DNA of 62,490 nt from an uncultured Rubritalea sp. (lineage in GTDB: Bacteria; Verrucomicrobiota; Verrucomicrobiia; Verrucomicrobiales; Akkermansiaceae), in NCBI GenBank assembly GCA_937923145.1, contig CALAJT010000030.1:1-62490 (forward strand), given 5' to 3'. The notes below the pieces were generated by a model that had not been told where the DNA came from, searched no databases, and was given only the letters and a program-made list of their open reading frames with translations. A program made the position numbers and the translations under genes. This document shows positions 37,168 through 46,087 of the stretch, in pieces. The first letter of the stretch is position 1, and each line of letters starts with the position of its first letter.

Positions 37168-38472
37168 GTGGATAAAGCTACCATCATTGAAGCAGTCGCC
37201 ATGTATTGGCCTATGGCTCTCTGTACCGCACTTTACCTTCTGTCAGATAAGACTCATCGAGAGAAAAAGAAACGAGCTTTAACTGCAGGGATGATATCCT
37301 CTGTCTGGATCGCCGCTGTGTTGCCGTGGGTAAATGATCTTTGTGTTCATCTCGGATATTGGAATTTTGATGTGGACCATAATATATCTATCTTGGGGTT
37401 ACCCGTCAGTCTTTACATCGGTTGGATTCTACTTTGGGGTTTCTTGCCAGCTTTAATAGCAGTGTTGTTAGAAAAATGGAACCCAGTAACTGTTATAGTT
37501 ATTTTCATTCTGTTAGATATTATCACAATGCCATTTTTCGCTCCAGTTATGTCGTTCTCGGCTTCTTACAAGTGGCTCATAGGGGAGGCTCTATTAATAT
37601 TAGTCATCCTCACTCCGTCCATATTTCTTTCTCACTGGGTAATTAGAGACTCCCATGTAGCCAAACGTTCAACGCTCATTTCCTTTTCCTTTATACTTAT
37701 CATCCTGACCATCATTCCTGTGTCTTCTCCACTAGCGGCGTTCAATCCTCTAGAAGTTTGGCAAATGTTTCCTTCTTATCTGCAGTATCTTTACCTGATT
37801 ATTCTAATTTTAATAAGTCTTCCTGGAATTGCGGGAGTTATAGAATTTGCACGCGTTGGAAATGGAACTCCGATCCCTTACGATCCACCGAAACAGCTAA
37901 TCACCACTGGAGTTTACATGTATGTTAGAAATCCTATGCAGCTCAGTATGGTGTTAGTTATCATGGTGTGGGCAATTATTTTTTTATCATGGCTTATGTT
38001 TAGCGTCGCCGTCATAGCCTTAGTTTATTGTTTAGGCTTGGCAAGTTGGTCAGAAGCTTGCGACTTAAAGCAGCGTTATGGTGGTGAATGGGAAAGATAT
38101 AGTATGAAGGTAAAACTATGGAAATTGAGTATTTTTCCTAAATTTGTAGCAGAGAAAAATACTCAGCTCTATGTAGATACTCAGTGTGCTAAATGCTTAG
38201 AAGTTAAATACTGGATAGAGAAAAAATCACCTAGCAATCTAGACATTGTTTCTGCTGCTGATTGGAAAGGGGAGCCTTTAAGCCGAATTACTTACTATGA
38301 CCCGAACACAGGCAAAGTCCTTCAAGGGGTGTTAGCCTTTGCAAAAGCGCTTCAGCACATTCATATAGGTTGGGCATTATTGGGGTGGTTCATTTCTCTA
38401 CCAGTCATTTGCTCTTTAATACAAGCCTCTCTAGATGCTAGTGGATTGGCTCCCCAGCGCAGTAAGGGATAG
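37168..38472 (+). CDS. ICMT/PEMT-like membrane methyltransferase fused to a DCC-like domain
   Basis: The 434-residue polytopic membrane protein starts at a GTG. The first 210 residues are hydrophobic helices of unknown type. The middle (about 240-330) carries the isoprenylcysteine/phospholipid methyltransferase signature TTGVYMYVRNPMQLSMVLV, then LKQRYGGEWERY. The C-terminal 95 residues, LYVDTQCAKCLEVKYWIEKK to FAKALQHIHIGWALLGW, look like the thioredoxin-fold DCC (DUF393) family, with its CxxC in 'TQCAKC'. This fusion is unusual. Activity on lipids or isoprenoids is inferred. It follows the 36223 gene by 9 bases. Confidence 0.78.
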   Translation: MDKATIIEAVAMYWPMALCTALYLLSDKTHREKKKRALTAGMISSVWIAAVLPWVNDLCVHLGYWNFDVDHNISILGLPVSLYIGWILLWGFLPALIAVLLEKWNPVTVIVIFILLDIITMPFFAPVMSFSASYKWLIGEALLILVILTPSIFLSHWVIRDSHVAKRSTLISFSFILIILTIIPVSSPLAAFNPLEVWQMFPSYLQYLYLIILILISLPGIAGVIEFARVGNGTPIPYDPPKQLITTGVYMYVRNPMQLSMVLVIMVWAIIFLSWLMFSVAVIALVYCLGLASWSEACDLKQRYGGEWERYSMKVKLWKLSIFPKFVAEKNTQLYVDTQCAKCLEVKYWIEKKSPSNLDIVSAADWKGEPLSRITYYDPNTGKVLQGVLAFAKALQHIHIGWALLGWFISLPVICSLIQASLDASGLAPQRSKG

Positions 38473-38527
38473 CTAGAATCTAAAATACTACCCTTGTTTT
38501 AATAGTAGAGTTGATTATCTATAAGCT

Positions 38528-39127
38528 ATGCAAATGAAGAGTGAAGCAGAAAGCAAACAATTAGAAGCACCTGGAGCAGGGATTCCTTGGCTTGAGAAAA
38601 AGCTGATTCATCTGGCGTTAAGTCTTCTTGCAATGTTCAAAGATAAGGATGCTCTTGCTGATCTGTTTCTTACTGAATCGGATAAGATGATCACTCTCGT
38701 AGAACAGTTTGAAGATGAAGAGCTGACTAAAAGGGTGCTGATAGATCGGTTACGAGGGATAGAGGATAGTTCACGAGATTGGTCTGCTATGATGACTCTG
38801 GAGCACCTTAATATTGTGAATGATGGACTTATTGGCGTGATTACTACTTTGTTAAATACTGAGGGGACTGGAGAAGATCTGCCAGTGGTGAAAATCGAGG
38901 ATGTGAAGCCTAGTGAAGATGCTGGTGTTGAGATGATCGATGCCTTTGCGCTTAATAATCAAGAGGTGCTCGATAGATTAGTAAAAATTCACTCTATCAG
39001 GTCTTCAGCTACACATTACCATCCATGGTTTGGAGAATTTAATGCCAAGCAATGGATGTGCCTAATGGCTGTTCACATGAAGTTACACAGGAAGCAAATT
39101 GAGAAAATATTGGATGGACAGAATTAA
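38528..39127 (+). CDS. DinB-like four-helix protein
   Basis: The 199-residue soluble helical protein has its C-terminal part (EFNAKQWMCLMAVHMKLHRK and the upstream MMTLEHLNIVNDGLIGVI) in the layout of the DinB/YfiT metal-binding superfamily. Three His candidates are H in TLEHLN, H in AVHM and H in KLHRK. Members often act as thiol transferases or have unknown function. The stop codon lies inside the left arm of an inverted repeat at 39117-39184. Confidence 0.75.
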   Translation: MQMKSEAESKQLEAPGAGIPWLEKKLIHLALSLLAMFKDKDALADLFLTESDKMITLVEQFEDEELTKRVLIDRLRGIEDSSRDWSAMMTLEHLNIVNDGLIGVITTLLNTEGTGEDLPVVKIEDVKPSEDAGVEMIDAFALNNQEVLDRLVKIHSIRSSATHYHPWFGEFNAKQWMCLMAVHMKLHRKQIEKILDGQN

Positions 39128-39184
39128 CAGAATTTTTTGTGCACAATGGAGCAGTCTAATTCTGTAAATTTTGTTAATTCTGTC
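39117..39184. repeat. AATTCTGT-type inverted repeat element
   Basis: A left arm (39117-39135) and a right arm (39166-39184) are reverse complements at 18 of 19 positions and enclose 30 bases. The right portion (39157-39184) occurs again at 50831-50858 with 26 of 28 identical. The arms are built on AATTCTGT-like units spaced 9-10 bases. The left arm provides the last bases and stop of the DinB-like gene; the element ends 12 bases before the ruvB stop on the other strand. It may be a transcription terminator or a dispersed mobile-type element. Confidence 0.7.
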
Positions 39185-39195
39185 TAAGAAATCTT

Positions 39196-40248
39196 TTAAA
39201 ATAGTTCCTCTGGATTAGCTGATGGAGTTGCGCCGATCTTAGTGTAGGCGGCTGGCATAGCGACACGACCCCTTGGAGTACGTTTGAGGAAGCCTTGCAT
39301 GATGAGGAATGGCTCGTGGACTTCTTCTAGAGTAGATGCGTCTTCGCCTACCGCTACTGCTACGGATGAGAGTCCTACTGGACCGCCGTTGAACTTGTAG
39401 ATGACTGCTTCTAGGATGCGCTTGTCCATTTCGTCTAGTCCGTCTTCATCGATCTCGATCATGGCTAGAGCTTTATTTGCAATTTCGCCAGTGATGGTGC
39501 CGTCTGCTTTTACTTGAGCATAGTCGCGCACCCAGCGGAGTAGGTTATTTGCAATACGTGGAGTGCCACGTGAGCGAGATGCTACCTCGACTGCACCATC
39601 TGGAGTTATTTCTATCTCTAACAGACCTGCCGAGCGTTCTAGAATTACTGCGAGTTCATCTTTAGAATAGTAGTCGAGTCGATTGACTAATCCGAAGCGT
39701 GAGCGGAGCGGGGAGGTTAGCATACCTGCGCGGGTGGTGGCTCCTACGAGAGTGAATTTAGGGAGATTTAGCTGAACGGATCTAGCAGATGGACCTGAGT
39801 CGATGATGATATCGAGCCTGAAGTCTTCCATCGCTGGGTAGAGATATTCTTCGATAGCAGGGTGGAGGCGGTGGATTTCGTCTATGAAGAGAATGTCGCC
39901 TTTTTGGACGTTTGTGAGGACTCCTGCTAGGTCTCCCGCTTTTTCGATCTGAGGTCCAGAGGTAGTGTGGAGTTGAGTTCCTGCTGCTCCTGCGATGATA
40001 TTGGCAAGGGTCGTTTTACCGAGTCCAGGAGGTCCTGAAAGGAGGACGTGTTCTAGCACATCGTCACGCTGCTGGGCAGCTTCTACCATGAGCATTATGC
40101 GCTCTTTGATCTTGTCTTGCCCGTGAAATTCGCTGAATGCTGGAGGTCTGAGTGATTGCTCATAGTTCACATCTTGCATTTGGGAAGTCTTGTCTTGAAA
40201 GGAATCGTCCATCGCTTTCTTTTTTATAGGTGGAGGGGGAATTGGCAA
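39196..40248 (-). CDS. ruvB: Holliday junction branch-migration helicase RuvB
   Basis: The 350-residue AAA+ motor drives branch migration with RuvA. The Walker A motif is GPPGLGKTT, Walker B is [10 protein letters not shown], sensor I is VGATTRAG, and the Arg finger region is [10 protein letters not shown]. The C-terminal winged helix ends [16 protein letters not shown], normal for the family. An ATG at 40212 (MDDSF) is an alternative start removing the Pro/Lys-rich lead. RuvA and RuvC are not adjacent. Confidence 0.97.
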   Translation of the reverse strand: MPIPPPPIKKKAMDDSFQDKTSQMQDVNYEQSLRPPAFSEFHGQDKIKERIMLMVEAAQQRDDVLEHVLLSGPPGLGKTTLANIIAGAAGTQLHTTSGPQIEKAGDLAGVLTNVQKGDILFIDEIHRLHPAIEEYLYPAMEDFRLDIIIDSGPSARSVQLNLPKFTLVGATTRAGMLTSPLRSRFGLVNRLDYYSKDELAVILERSAGLLEIEITPDGAVEVASRSRGTPRIANNLLRWVRDYAQVKADGTITGEIANKALAMIEIDEDGLDEMDKRILEAVIYKFNGGPVGLSSVAVAVGEDASTLEEVHEPFLIMQGFLKRTPRGRVAMPAAYTKIGATPSANPEELF

Positions 40249-40588
40249 TCTTAATTCGGTAGATGTAACTTTTTTTAGCTATGGACTTTTGGTGATGTGG
40301 TGTATGATGAAACATTTTTTTGACCACGGAAGGCACAGAAAATACGGAATTATAATGATGAAGCGGAACCGGTAAGATGAAGCTAGTGAAAGTTTGTATT
40401 TTAGAGGATATCATCACTGATAGTTAAGTGATGAAAGGAAGTTATTTGATATTCATATGGATAAACCTAGCCTGACTTATTGGAAAATGTCTCTTTGGGT
40501 AATTTTTCAGTAGACAAAAGTCGAATGCTATACTAAATCCCTCTCCGCTGACTATGCGAAAGCACAGTAAGCAAAACATCAATTAAAT
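40249..40588. other. 340-base non-coding gap with one short periodic element
   Basis: There is no supported gene between the ruvB start and the tRNA. The only structure I note is 40323-40349, built of three roughly 10-base units (ACCACGGAAG, GCACAGAAAA, TACGGAA) like short dispersed 'CACGGAA' repeats I have seen in related genomes. A promoter for ruvB (leftward) and one for the tRNA (rightward) must lie here but are not obvious. Confidence 0.5.
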
Positions 40589-40663
40589 GGGACGGTAGCT
40601 CAGCGGTAGAGTAGGAGACTCATAAGCTCTTGGTCCCGAGTTCAAGTCTCGGTCGTCCTACCA
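40589..40663 (+). tRNA. tRNA with CAU anticodon (Ile2 type, or elongator Met)
   Basis: The 75-base cloverleaf with encoded CCA has acceptor GGGACGG/TCGTCCT, D-arm GCTC/GAGT, anticodon loop CTCATAA, and T-arm CCGAG-TTCAAGT-CTCGG. The stem context GACTCATAA and the TTGGTC variable loop resemble bacterial tRNA-Ile(CAU), read as Ile after lysidine modification by TilS, more than elongator Met (AATCATAAT). It lacks the three G-C pairs of initiator tRNA. Oddities are a G1-U72 closing pair and an A31/G39 mismatch. Confidence 0.85.
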
Positions 40664-40669
40664 TTTTCT

Positions 40670-40702
40670 AAAGCTCTGATCTGTAATGGATCAGAGCTTT
40701 TT
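40670..40702 (+). terminator. rho-independent terminator after the tRNA
   Basis: A 12-bp stem AAAGCTCTGATC / GATCAGAGCTTT (40670-40681 with 40689-40700) encloses 7 bases and runs into TT. It lies 7 bases after the tRNA CCA end. Confidence 0.88.
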
Positions 40703-40802
40703 AGTTAAGGAAGTTAAGAATCTCGTTAAACATCATTTTAAATGATGATGCGATTAGAATGATCGATTAGTTGGTCTGGATGTAGTTTGCTACTTTCATC
40801 AC

Positions 40803-41699
40803 ATGAATACGATTTTGATCATGTTGCTTGCAGTGGCTATAATGGTTCTCATAGAGAGGCTCTGGCCTGCGAATGATCTACCTAAAGTTAAGAATTGGTG
40901 GTCTCGTGTGGTTTTAACGAATATTGCTCAGGCAGGTATAGTCATCGCAGCTGGACTTACTTTGGATTACTGGTTCTCGGGAGTGGGGATGCACACGAGC
41001 TGGGCACTTGCGAATCATGTGAGCACTTTTTGGCAAGTAGTCATCGGTTATATCGCTATTACTTTTGTCTACTATTGGTGGCATAGGCTCAGGCATGACA
41101 CTAAATTCTTCTGGAGAATGTGTCACCAGCTGCATCACTCACCACGTCGTATGGAAGTGCTGATGTCATTTTATAAACACCCTGTAGAAATTTCACTCAA
41201 TGCGATTATTAGCTCAAGTCTTATCTATTTGCTGTTAGGTTGCTCTATTGAAGCAGCTACGGTTATAACTCTAGCTACTGGATTAGCCGAGCTATTCTAC
41301 CATTGGGATATAAAGACTCCTATCTGGATGGGGCCATTCTTCCAACGCCCAGAGTCTCATCGAGTCCATCACAAGCGTGATCACCATACGAATAACTATT
41401 CAGATATACCACTATGGGATATACTGTTCGGTACTTACGAGAATCCTAGAAAGAATGTTGAGAAATGTGGTTTCTCTGCTGCTAAAGAAGCAAAATTCGC
41501 TGACATGCTTGCCTTTCGTGATGCTCATTCTATTAAAGACAACAAAGAAGACGATCTATCACCACTCCACCTTCTTCCATCCTGCGTAGGCTGCTCGAAA
41601 CGCTGGACATGCTATGCATCTCGTCAGAAAAACTCTAATATTAAAATTGAAACTAAAACTAATCTTAATCTTTGCCACTATGAAAATCAAGACATCTAA
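40803..41699 (+). CDS. sterol desaturase / fatty acid hydroxylase family protein
   Basis: The 298-residue membrane-bound di-iron oxygenase has about four membrane helices and the His boxes WWHRLRHD, CHQLHHSPRR and SHRVHHKRDHHTN, plus the family end PLWDILFGTYENP. The substrate is unknown; carotenoid, sterol, hopanoid or ether-lipid alkyl groups are all possible. The last 20 bases overlap the next gene's start, and four genes follow tightly, so this is the first gene of an operon to 44199. Confidence 0.93.
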   Translation: MNTILIMLLAVAIMVLIERLWPANDLPKVKNWWSRVVLTNIAQAGIVIAAGLTLDYWFSGVGMHTSWALANHVSTFWQVVIGYIAITFVYYWWHRLRHDTKFFWRMCHQLHHSPRRMEVLMSFYKHPVEISLNAIISSSLIYLLLGCSIEAATVITLATGLAELFYHWDIKTPIWMGPFFQRPESHRVHHKRDHHTNNYSDIPLWDILFGTYENPRKNVEKCGFSAAKEAKFADMLAFRDAHSIKDNKEDDLSPLHLLPSCVGCSKRWTCYASRQKNSNIKIETKTNLNLCHYENQDI

Positions 41700-42168
41700 C
41701 ATTCTCTGCTTAGGAATACTCGGGCTAGGGAGCTCTGCCATGCTGGGACAGATTCTAAATATCAAACCACTTAAAAGTATCGGACTAGCGACCTGTGCAG
41801 CTCCTTTTACTAAGGTGTTTTGTCAAGCAGAGTGCCTAGAGAGTCATCGCGAGTATGAAACCTTTGCCGCTGATTTTTCTGTAAGCTATGTGACGAAAGA
41901 GGGCGTAGCAGAAACACTAGAGATTACTCCTGCTCTTTATCAACAAATAAAAGGTCCTTACAACAGAAGGAATGTCTATGGAGCAGTGATAGCTTATGGT
42001 CCTGCTTTGCCCGAAACTATGCGTCTAGCAACATTTCAATATGCTCTAACAGATCCTGGTAATGTAGCCAGAGAACTCGGTATCCCATCTGATGCTAGAG
42101 ACTTTCAGATCAATATAACGAGTAAAACTAAAGGCTCTAACAACCAGTGGAAACTTAACGAAAAATAA
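41680..42168 (+). CDS. exported hypothetical protein of the hydroxylase operon
   Basis: The roughly 162-residue protein has an N-terminal hydrophobic segment (SNILCLGILGLGSSAMLGQI), then two or three Cys (LATCAAPFTKVFCQAECLES) and a beta-rich remainder (EYETFAADFSVSYVTKEGVA). I do not recognise it. The frame is open to 41614, but the ATG at 41680 begins the signal/anchor. It overlaps the hydroxylase gene and stops one base before the HTTM-DCC gene, so it is co-expressed with both. Confidence 0.75.
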   Translation: MKIKTSNILCLGILGLGSSAMLGQILNIKPLKSIGLATCAAPFTKVFCQAECLESHREYETFAADFSVSYVTKEGVAETLEITPALYQQIKGPYNRRNVYGAVIAYGPALPETMRLATFQYALTDPGNVARELGIPSDARDFQINITSKTKGSNNQWKLNEK

Positions 42169-42169
42169 T

Positions 42170-43411
42170 ATGATCAACCTAGAAAAAACAAGTGATCTCA
42201 GCGCAAGACAGTTCGGGGTATTCCGTATTCTATTTGGGATCTATCTCAGCTGGCATTTTACAGCGCTGCTGCCTTATGGAGTTGAGCTTTTCAGTGATAT
42301 AGGGATCTTAGCTGCAGAGGGTGCTAATCCGTTTAAAGGCAGTTGGCCGAATCCTTTATTTATGAAGGGTTCACATCAGTGGATTACTCCGCTATTGATT
42401 TCAGCGGTAGTTGCTTCTCTATGCTTCACTCTTGGAATTCTTAGAAGGAGTGTAGCCATTTATCTATGTGTTATTTTTGGTTGGCTCTTTACCGCCAATC
42501 CACTCATTGCAAATCCTAGCCTAGGCTACATAGGTATGCTTTTATTACTGTGTGCAGTCATAACTAGGGGTGAAGCTTTCAGTCTAAGCACAAAATCACC
42601 TACATGGTCAATGCCGCACCTAGCCTGCTTCACTGCTTGGTTTCTGCTCGCTGCTGGGTATAGCTTCTCTGGAGTGATTAAACTAGGAAGCCCCAGCTGG
42701 ATAGACGGTTCAGCGCTTCAGAATCTGTTAGAAAATCCGCTAGCTAGACCTGGGATTATTAGAGATAAAATGCTCGAACTACCTGATGTATTTCTTATGT
42801 TCATGACTTGGGGAGTGTTACTGTTAGAGGTATTATTCCTACCTTTGGCTTTCTTCAAAAAAACCAGATTCTGGGCATGGTCACTGATGTTACTGATGCA
42901 CGTAGGTATCATGACCACAGTAGATTTTGCAGACCTTAGCATAGGAATGATCATGGTGCATCTGTTCACTTTTCAACGTAGCTGGCTACCTGTTAGACGA
43001 TCTAGTAGTAAAGAAGACCATATTCTATTCATCGATGCGGACTGTGCATTTTGCCAGCAATCCACTAGGATGATGAGTTCTATAGATAGTCAGAAAGTAA
43101 TCAAGTTTTCCACTCTCCAAGGTGAAACATCATCTCTCATACCTGAGAAGGGTGAGGAAATCACAGCTGCCATTCTGTTAGAAAACCCAGATTCTGATGA
43201 ACAGAAGAAATGGCAGGGAGCTGACGCCATTCTTAGAAGTCTCTACCACTGTGGTGGAGCACTTTCGCTACTCTGGATTTTTCATCTCATGCCCACTTTT
43301 ATCAAAGACAATCTCTACAACTTTATAGCGAAATATCGCCACCAAATTCCTTTCGTTAGCAAGCAATGCAAACTCCTCACACCTGAACAACAAACACGCT
43401 ATCTACCATGA
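42170..43411 (+). CDS. HTTM-like membrane protein fused to a DCC thiol-disulfide domain
   Basis: The 413-residue protein has about eight helices in the first 275 residues resembling the HTTM (vitamin-K-carboxylase-like) family (ARQFGVFRILFGIYLSWHFT, FTAWFLLAAGYSFSGVIKLG). A C-terminal DCC (DUF393) domain follows: ILFIDADCAFCQQSTRMMSS with CxxC, ending LMPTFIKDNLYNFIAKYRHQ. This fusion is known in other bacteria, with unclear function. It precedes the papain-like lipoprotein with an ATGA overlap. Confidence 0.85.
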   Translation: MINLEKTSDLSARQFGVFRILFGIYLSWHFTALLPYGVELFSDIGILAAEGANPFKGSWPNPLFMKGSHQWITPLLISAVVASLCFTLGILRRSVAIYLCVIFGWLFTANPLIANPSLGYIGMLLLLCAVITRGEAFSLSTKSPTWSMPHLACFTAWFLLAAGYSFSGVIKLGSPSWIDGSALQNLLENPLARPGIIRDKMLELPDVFLMFMTWGVLLLEVLFLPLAFFKKTRFWAWSLMLLMHVGIMTTVDFADLSIGMIMVHLFTFQRSWLPVRRSSSKEDHILFIDADCAFCQQSTRMMSSIDSQKVIKFSTLQGETSSLIPEKGEEITAAILLENPDSDEQKKWQGADAILRSLYHCGGALSLLWIFHLMPTFIKDNLYNFIAKYRHQIPFVSKQCKLLTPEQQTRYLP

Positions 43412-44199
43412 AAATTAAAAGAAAAAAGACGACTAAATTTCTCATAGCAATCGTAGCTCTATCAGCGGTTTACATTTCATCCTGTTCAGAATCAGTGATC
43501 CATAATGGACGGATTCCCTTTAGTTTAATGGAAAAGGCTCCTTCAGAACGCTCCGCTAAAAGAAAGCTCAACGGTGATATTCAGAAAATGAAAAAAATTA
43601 TTACTTATCATGCGGATAAGAATAAAGGTGAACTCAAGCAACACAAAAGAGAGATCAAAAACGGAGATGTCATCGCCTTCTACATGAGTCATAAAGAGGC
43701 TGGTAAATATCTGAAAAAAGCAAAAATTCAGAAGGTTCCTTATGAACTATTTCGCTACGGACACTTAGCCGTAGTAGTTCCTAATTCTAGGGATTCTAAG
43801 GATTCAAATAAGCGAAAGTTACTCCAGCTAGCGATGAAACAAGTCGCTAACATAGACGATGACTTAAGCTATCTAGACGACAAAAACTGGGTAGTCTACC
43901 GCCCATCATCGATCGACGAAAAGAAGCTAACAGAGTTCACTCATAGCGTAGTCACCAAGTGCTCGTCACCCAATAAAGCATATGACTACTCAGGAGCATT
44001 CGGCATCAAAAACGCCAAACACAAGCCAACCAACGAATCAGAAATAGCAACAGAGTATACCTGCTGCACCCTAGTAGTAGCAGCGCTAAACTACGCAGGC
44101 TATGAACTTCACTCGACCCACAGAGGAGGGATACTAGATATCGTAACCCCTAGGCAAGTAGTAGACAGCTGGGGTATCTCAGTAATAAAGTCTGATTAA
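43408..44199 (+). CDS. NlpC/P60-superfamily (YiiX-like) papain-fold lipoprotein
   Basis: The 263-residue protein has an N-terminal Lys-rich hydrophobic signal ending in the lipobox-like ISSC at about residues 23-26, suggesting an exported lipoprotein. The catalytic layout is of permuted papain-like hydrolases: DVIAFYMSHK, then His in YGHLAVVVPNS, and a Cys in TEYTCCTLVVAALNYAG near the C-terminus. Such proteins are amidases or peptidases. It overlaps the HTTM-DCC stop by ATGA. It ends the operon begun at 40803. The 150-base gap to gspE shows nothing clear. Confidence 0.82.
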   Translation: MKIKRKKTTKFLIAIVALSAVYISSCSESVIHNGRIPFSLMEKAPSERSAKRKLNGDIQKMKKIITYHADKNKGELKQHKREIKNGDVIAFYMSHKEAGKYLKKAKIQKVPYELFRYGHLAVVVPNSRDSKDSNKRKLLQLAMKQVANIDDDLSYLDDKNWVVYRPSSIDEKKLTEFTHSVVTKCSSPNKAYDYSGAFGIKNAKHKPTNESEIATEYTCCTLVVAALNYAGYELHSTHRGGILDIVTPRQVVDSWGISVIKSD

Positions 44200-44350
44200 T
44201 TCTAACGGTTTAACTGATGAACTAAATCCATTGCAATTGAGTTTTATCCAACTAGCTAAATCTCACATAGAAATAATTAGAATTGAAGAATACTCTTAAT
44301 TTAGATAATAGTTTGGTTGAAAATGATGATTCAGCTATTTAAAACTAATA

Positions 44351-46081
44351 ATGCCAAATATGAACTCTCTAAATCCTAGTTCATACAAGAACCTTTTTGA
44401 AACTGCTGCTATCAGTGCAAATTGTTCTGATCCTAAGATTGTAAATGATCTCATTGAGCAGGCTCGTAAACTCAAAGTGTCTGTTATCGATACTATCTTA
44501 GATGCAGGGATTATCTATGAAGATCCTTTCCTTCACTATATTTCCGAGAGCCTCGGCATGGAATGGATCGAAGGTTGGACCAAAGCTGAAGATCTAGTCG
44601 AGCTTAAGTCTCTATGTGGAGCTGCACTTGCAATTCGATATCAGGTAGTGCCTGTAAGCTTCATCGATGATTGTCTGACACTGGCTTGTTATGATCCATT
44701 AAATCTAAGTATGAGGCAAGTAGTCACCCACTCAGTCCCTACAAAAGTATCCTTCGTAATGGCTAGTAGGAGAAATATTAGATCCGAATTAAGTTCTATC
44801 TATGGAGTAGGTGCAGATACTTTCGAGAAAATTTTAGAAGGACGAGATTTAGATGTCGAAAGACTGCTAGATAACGACGAAGCGGCTGTCATTGATGAAG
44901 ATGATTCAGAGGAAGCTAGTGTGTTAAGGTTCGTAAATCAGATTATCAGGGAAGCTCTTATCCAGAAAGCCACAGATATCCATGTTGAGCCTCAAAAAAC
45001 AGGCATGTGCATACGCTATCGTGTCGATGGTCAGCTGTTAGATGTCCCAGTGCCAGAGAATATAAATGCTTTACAAGACTCAGTCATCGCTCGATTAAAA
45101 ATAATGTCTCGGCTAGATGTCGCTGAGCGCAGGTCTCCTCAAGATGGGCGTATCCATCTAAGCCATGAAGGTCACTCTGTAGATGTTCGTGTTGCTACTA
45201 TTCCATCAGTAGAGGGTGAAACAGTGAGTTTAAGACTTTTGAACCAAGACCGTTTTGATTTGGCTAAACTAGATTTAGAAGACGCTGTGAGTAATAGTAT
45301 GCAAGAAGTCTTAAAGCTATCTAACGGGGTGATCCTAGCTACAGGTCCCACGGGATCAGGGAAATCTACTAGCCTCTATTGCTTTTTAGACCACCTCAAT
45401 GATCGAGAAACTCGTATCGTTACCATCGAAGATCCTGTAGAAAATAAACTCCCAGGAGTAGTGCAAATTGCCGTTCGCCCAGAAGTAGGTCTTAGCTTTG
45501 CCAAAGGACTACGTTCAATTCTCAGAGCAGATCCTAATATCGTGATGGTAGGGGAAATACGAGACACTGAAACTGCGGAAATCGCCATCAGAGCATCCCT
45601 AACAGGTCACCTTGTATTTAGCACGTTACACACAAATGACGCTATCGGCGGCATTAGCCGACTACTAGACATGGGGGTCGAGCCTTTCCTTGTTTCAGCT
45701 TCTGTTAGAGCGTTTCTAGCACAGCGCCTACTACGTAAACTATGTTTAACATGTCGCAAACCGATCATAGAATTCAACACAGAAGCTAGAACAAAACTAA
45801 AAATTCCCGAAGAGATACAAGGTCAACCATACCGAGCGGTAGGTTGTAATGAATGCAGAAATACAGGCTATAGTGGAAGGGTAGGTATCTACGAACTTTG
45901 TAAAGTTACTCCAGCTCTCCAAGAGATGATTGCCAAGGGAGCGGATGCAGGAGCTATCGAGCAACAAGCCTACCGTGATGGTTTCGAGCCTCTTAGAACT
46001 TATGGATGGCGTAAAGTGATGAAAGGCATTACAAGCGTAGAAGAAGTCTTGTCTTCTACGCCTGGCGTTGTAGAAAGTTAA
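44351..46081 (+). CDS. gspE: GspE/PilB-type secretion or pilus assembly ATPase
   Basis: The 576-residue hexameric ATPase has the N-terminal N1E/T2SSE domain, then ATDIHVEPQKTGMCIRYRVD. Walker A (GPTGSGKST) is at about 332, the Asp box and Walker B (RADPNIVMVGEIRDTETAEI) at about 392, and a His box is present (LVFSTLHTND). The zinc motif CLTC...CNEC at about 466-500 is typical of GspE/PilB. It powers pseudopilus or pilus assembly at the inner membrane. The operon continues with gspF 6 bases later. Confidence 0.95.
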   Translation: MPNMNSLNPSSYKNLFETAAISANCSDPKIVNDLIEQARKLKVSVIDTILDAGIIYEDPFLHYISESLGMEWIEGWTKAEDLVELKSLCGAALAIRYQVVPVSFIDDCLTLACYDPLNLSMRQVVTHSVPTKVSFVMASRRNIRSELSSIYGVGADTFEKILEGRDLDVERLLDNDEAAVIDEDDSEEASVLRFVNQIIREALIQKATDIHVEPQKTGMCIRYRVDGQLLDVPVPENINALQDSVIARLKIMSRLDVAERRSPQDGRIHLSHEGHSVDVRVATIPSVEGETVSLRLLNQDRFDLAKLDLEDAVSNSMQEVLKLSNGVILATGPTGSGKSTSLYCFLDHLNDRETRIVTIEDPVENKLPGVVQIAVRPEVGLSFAKGLRSILRADPNIVMVGEIRDTETAEIAIRASLTGHLVFSTLHTNDAIGGISRLLDMGVEPFLVSASVRAFLAQRLLRKLCLTCRKPIIEFNTEARTKLKIPEEIQGQPYRAVGCNECRNTGYSGRVGIYELCKVTPALQEMIAKGADAGAIEQQAYRDGFEPLRTYGWRKVMKGITSVEEVLSSTPGVVES

Positions 46082-46087
46082 CCATTT

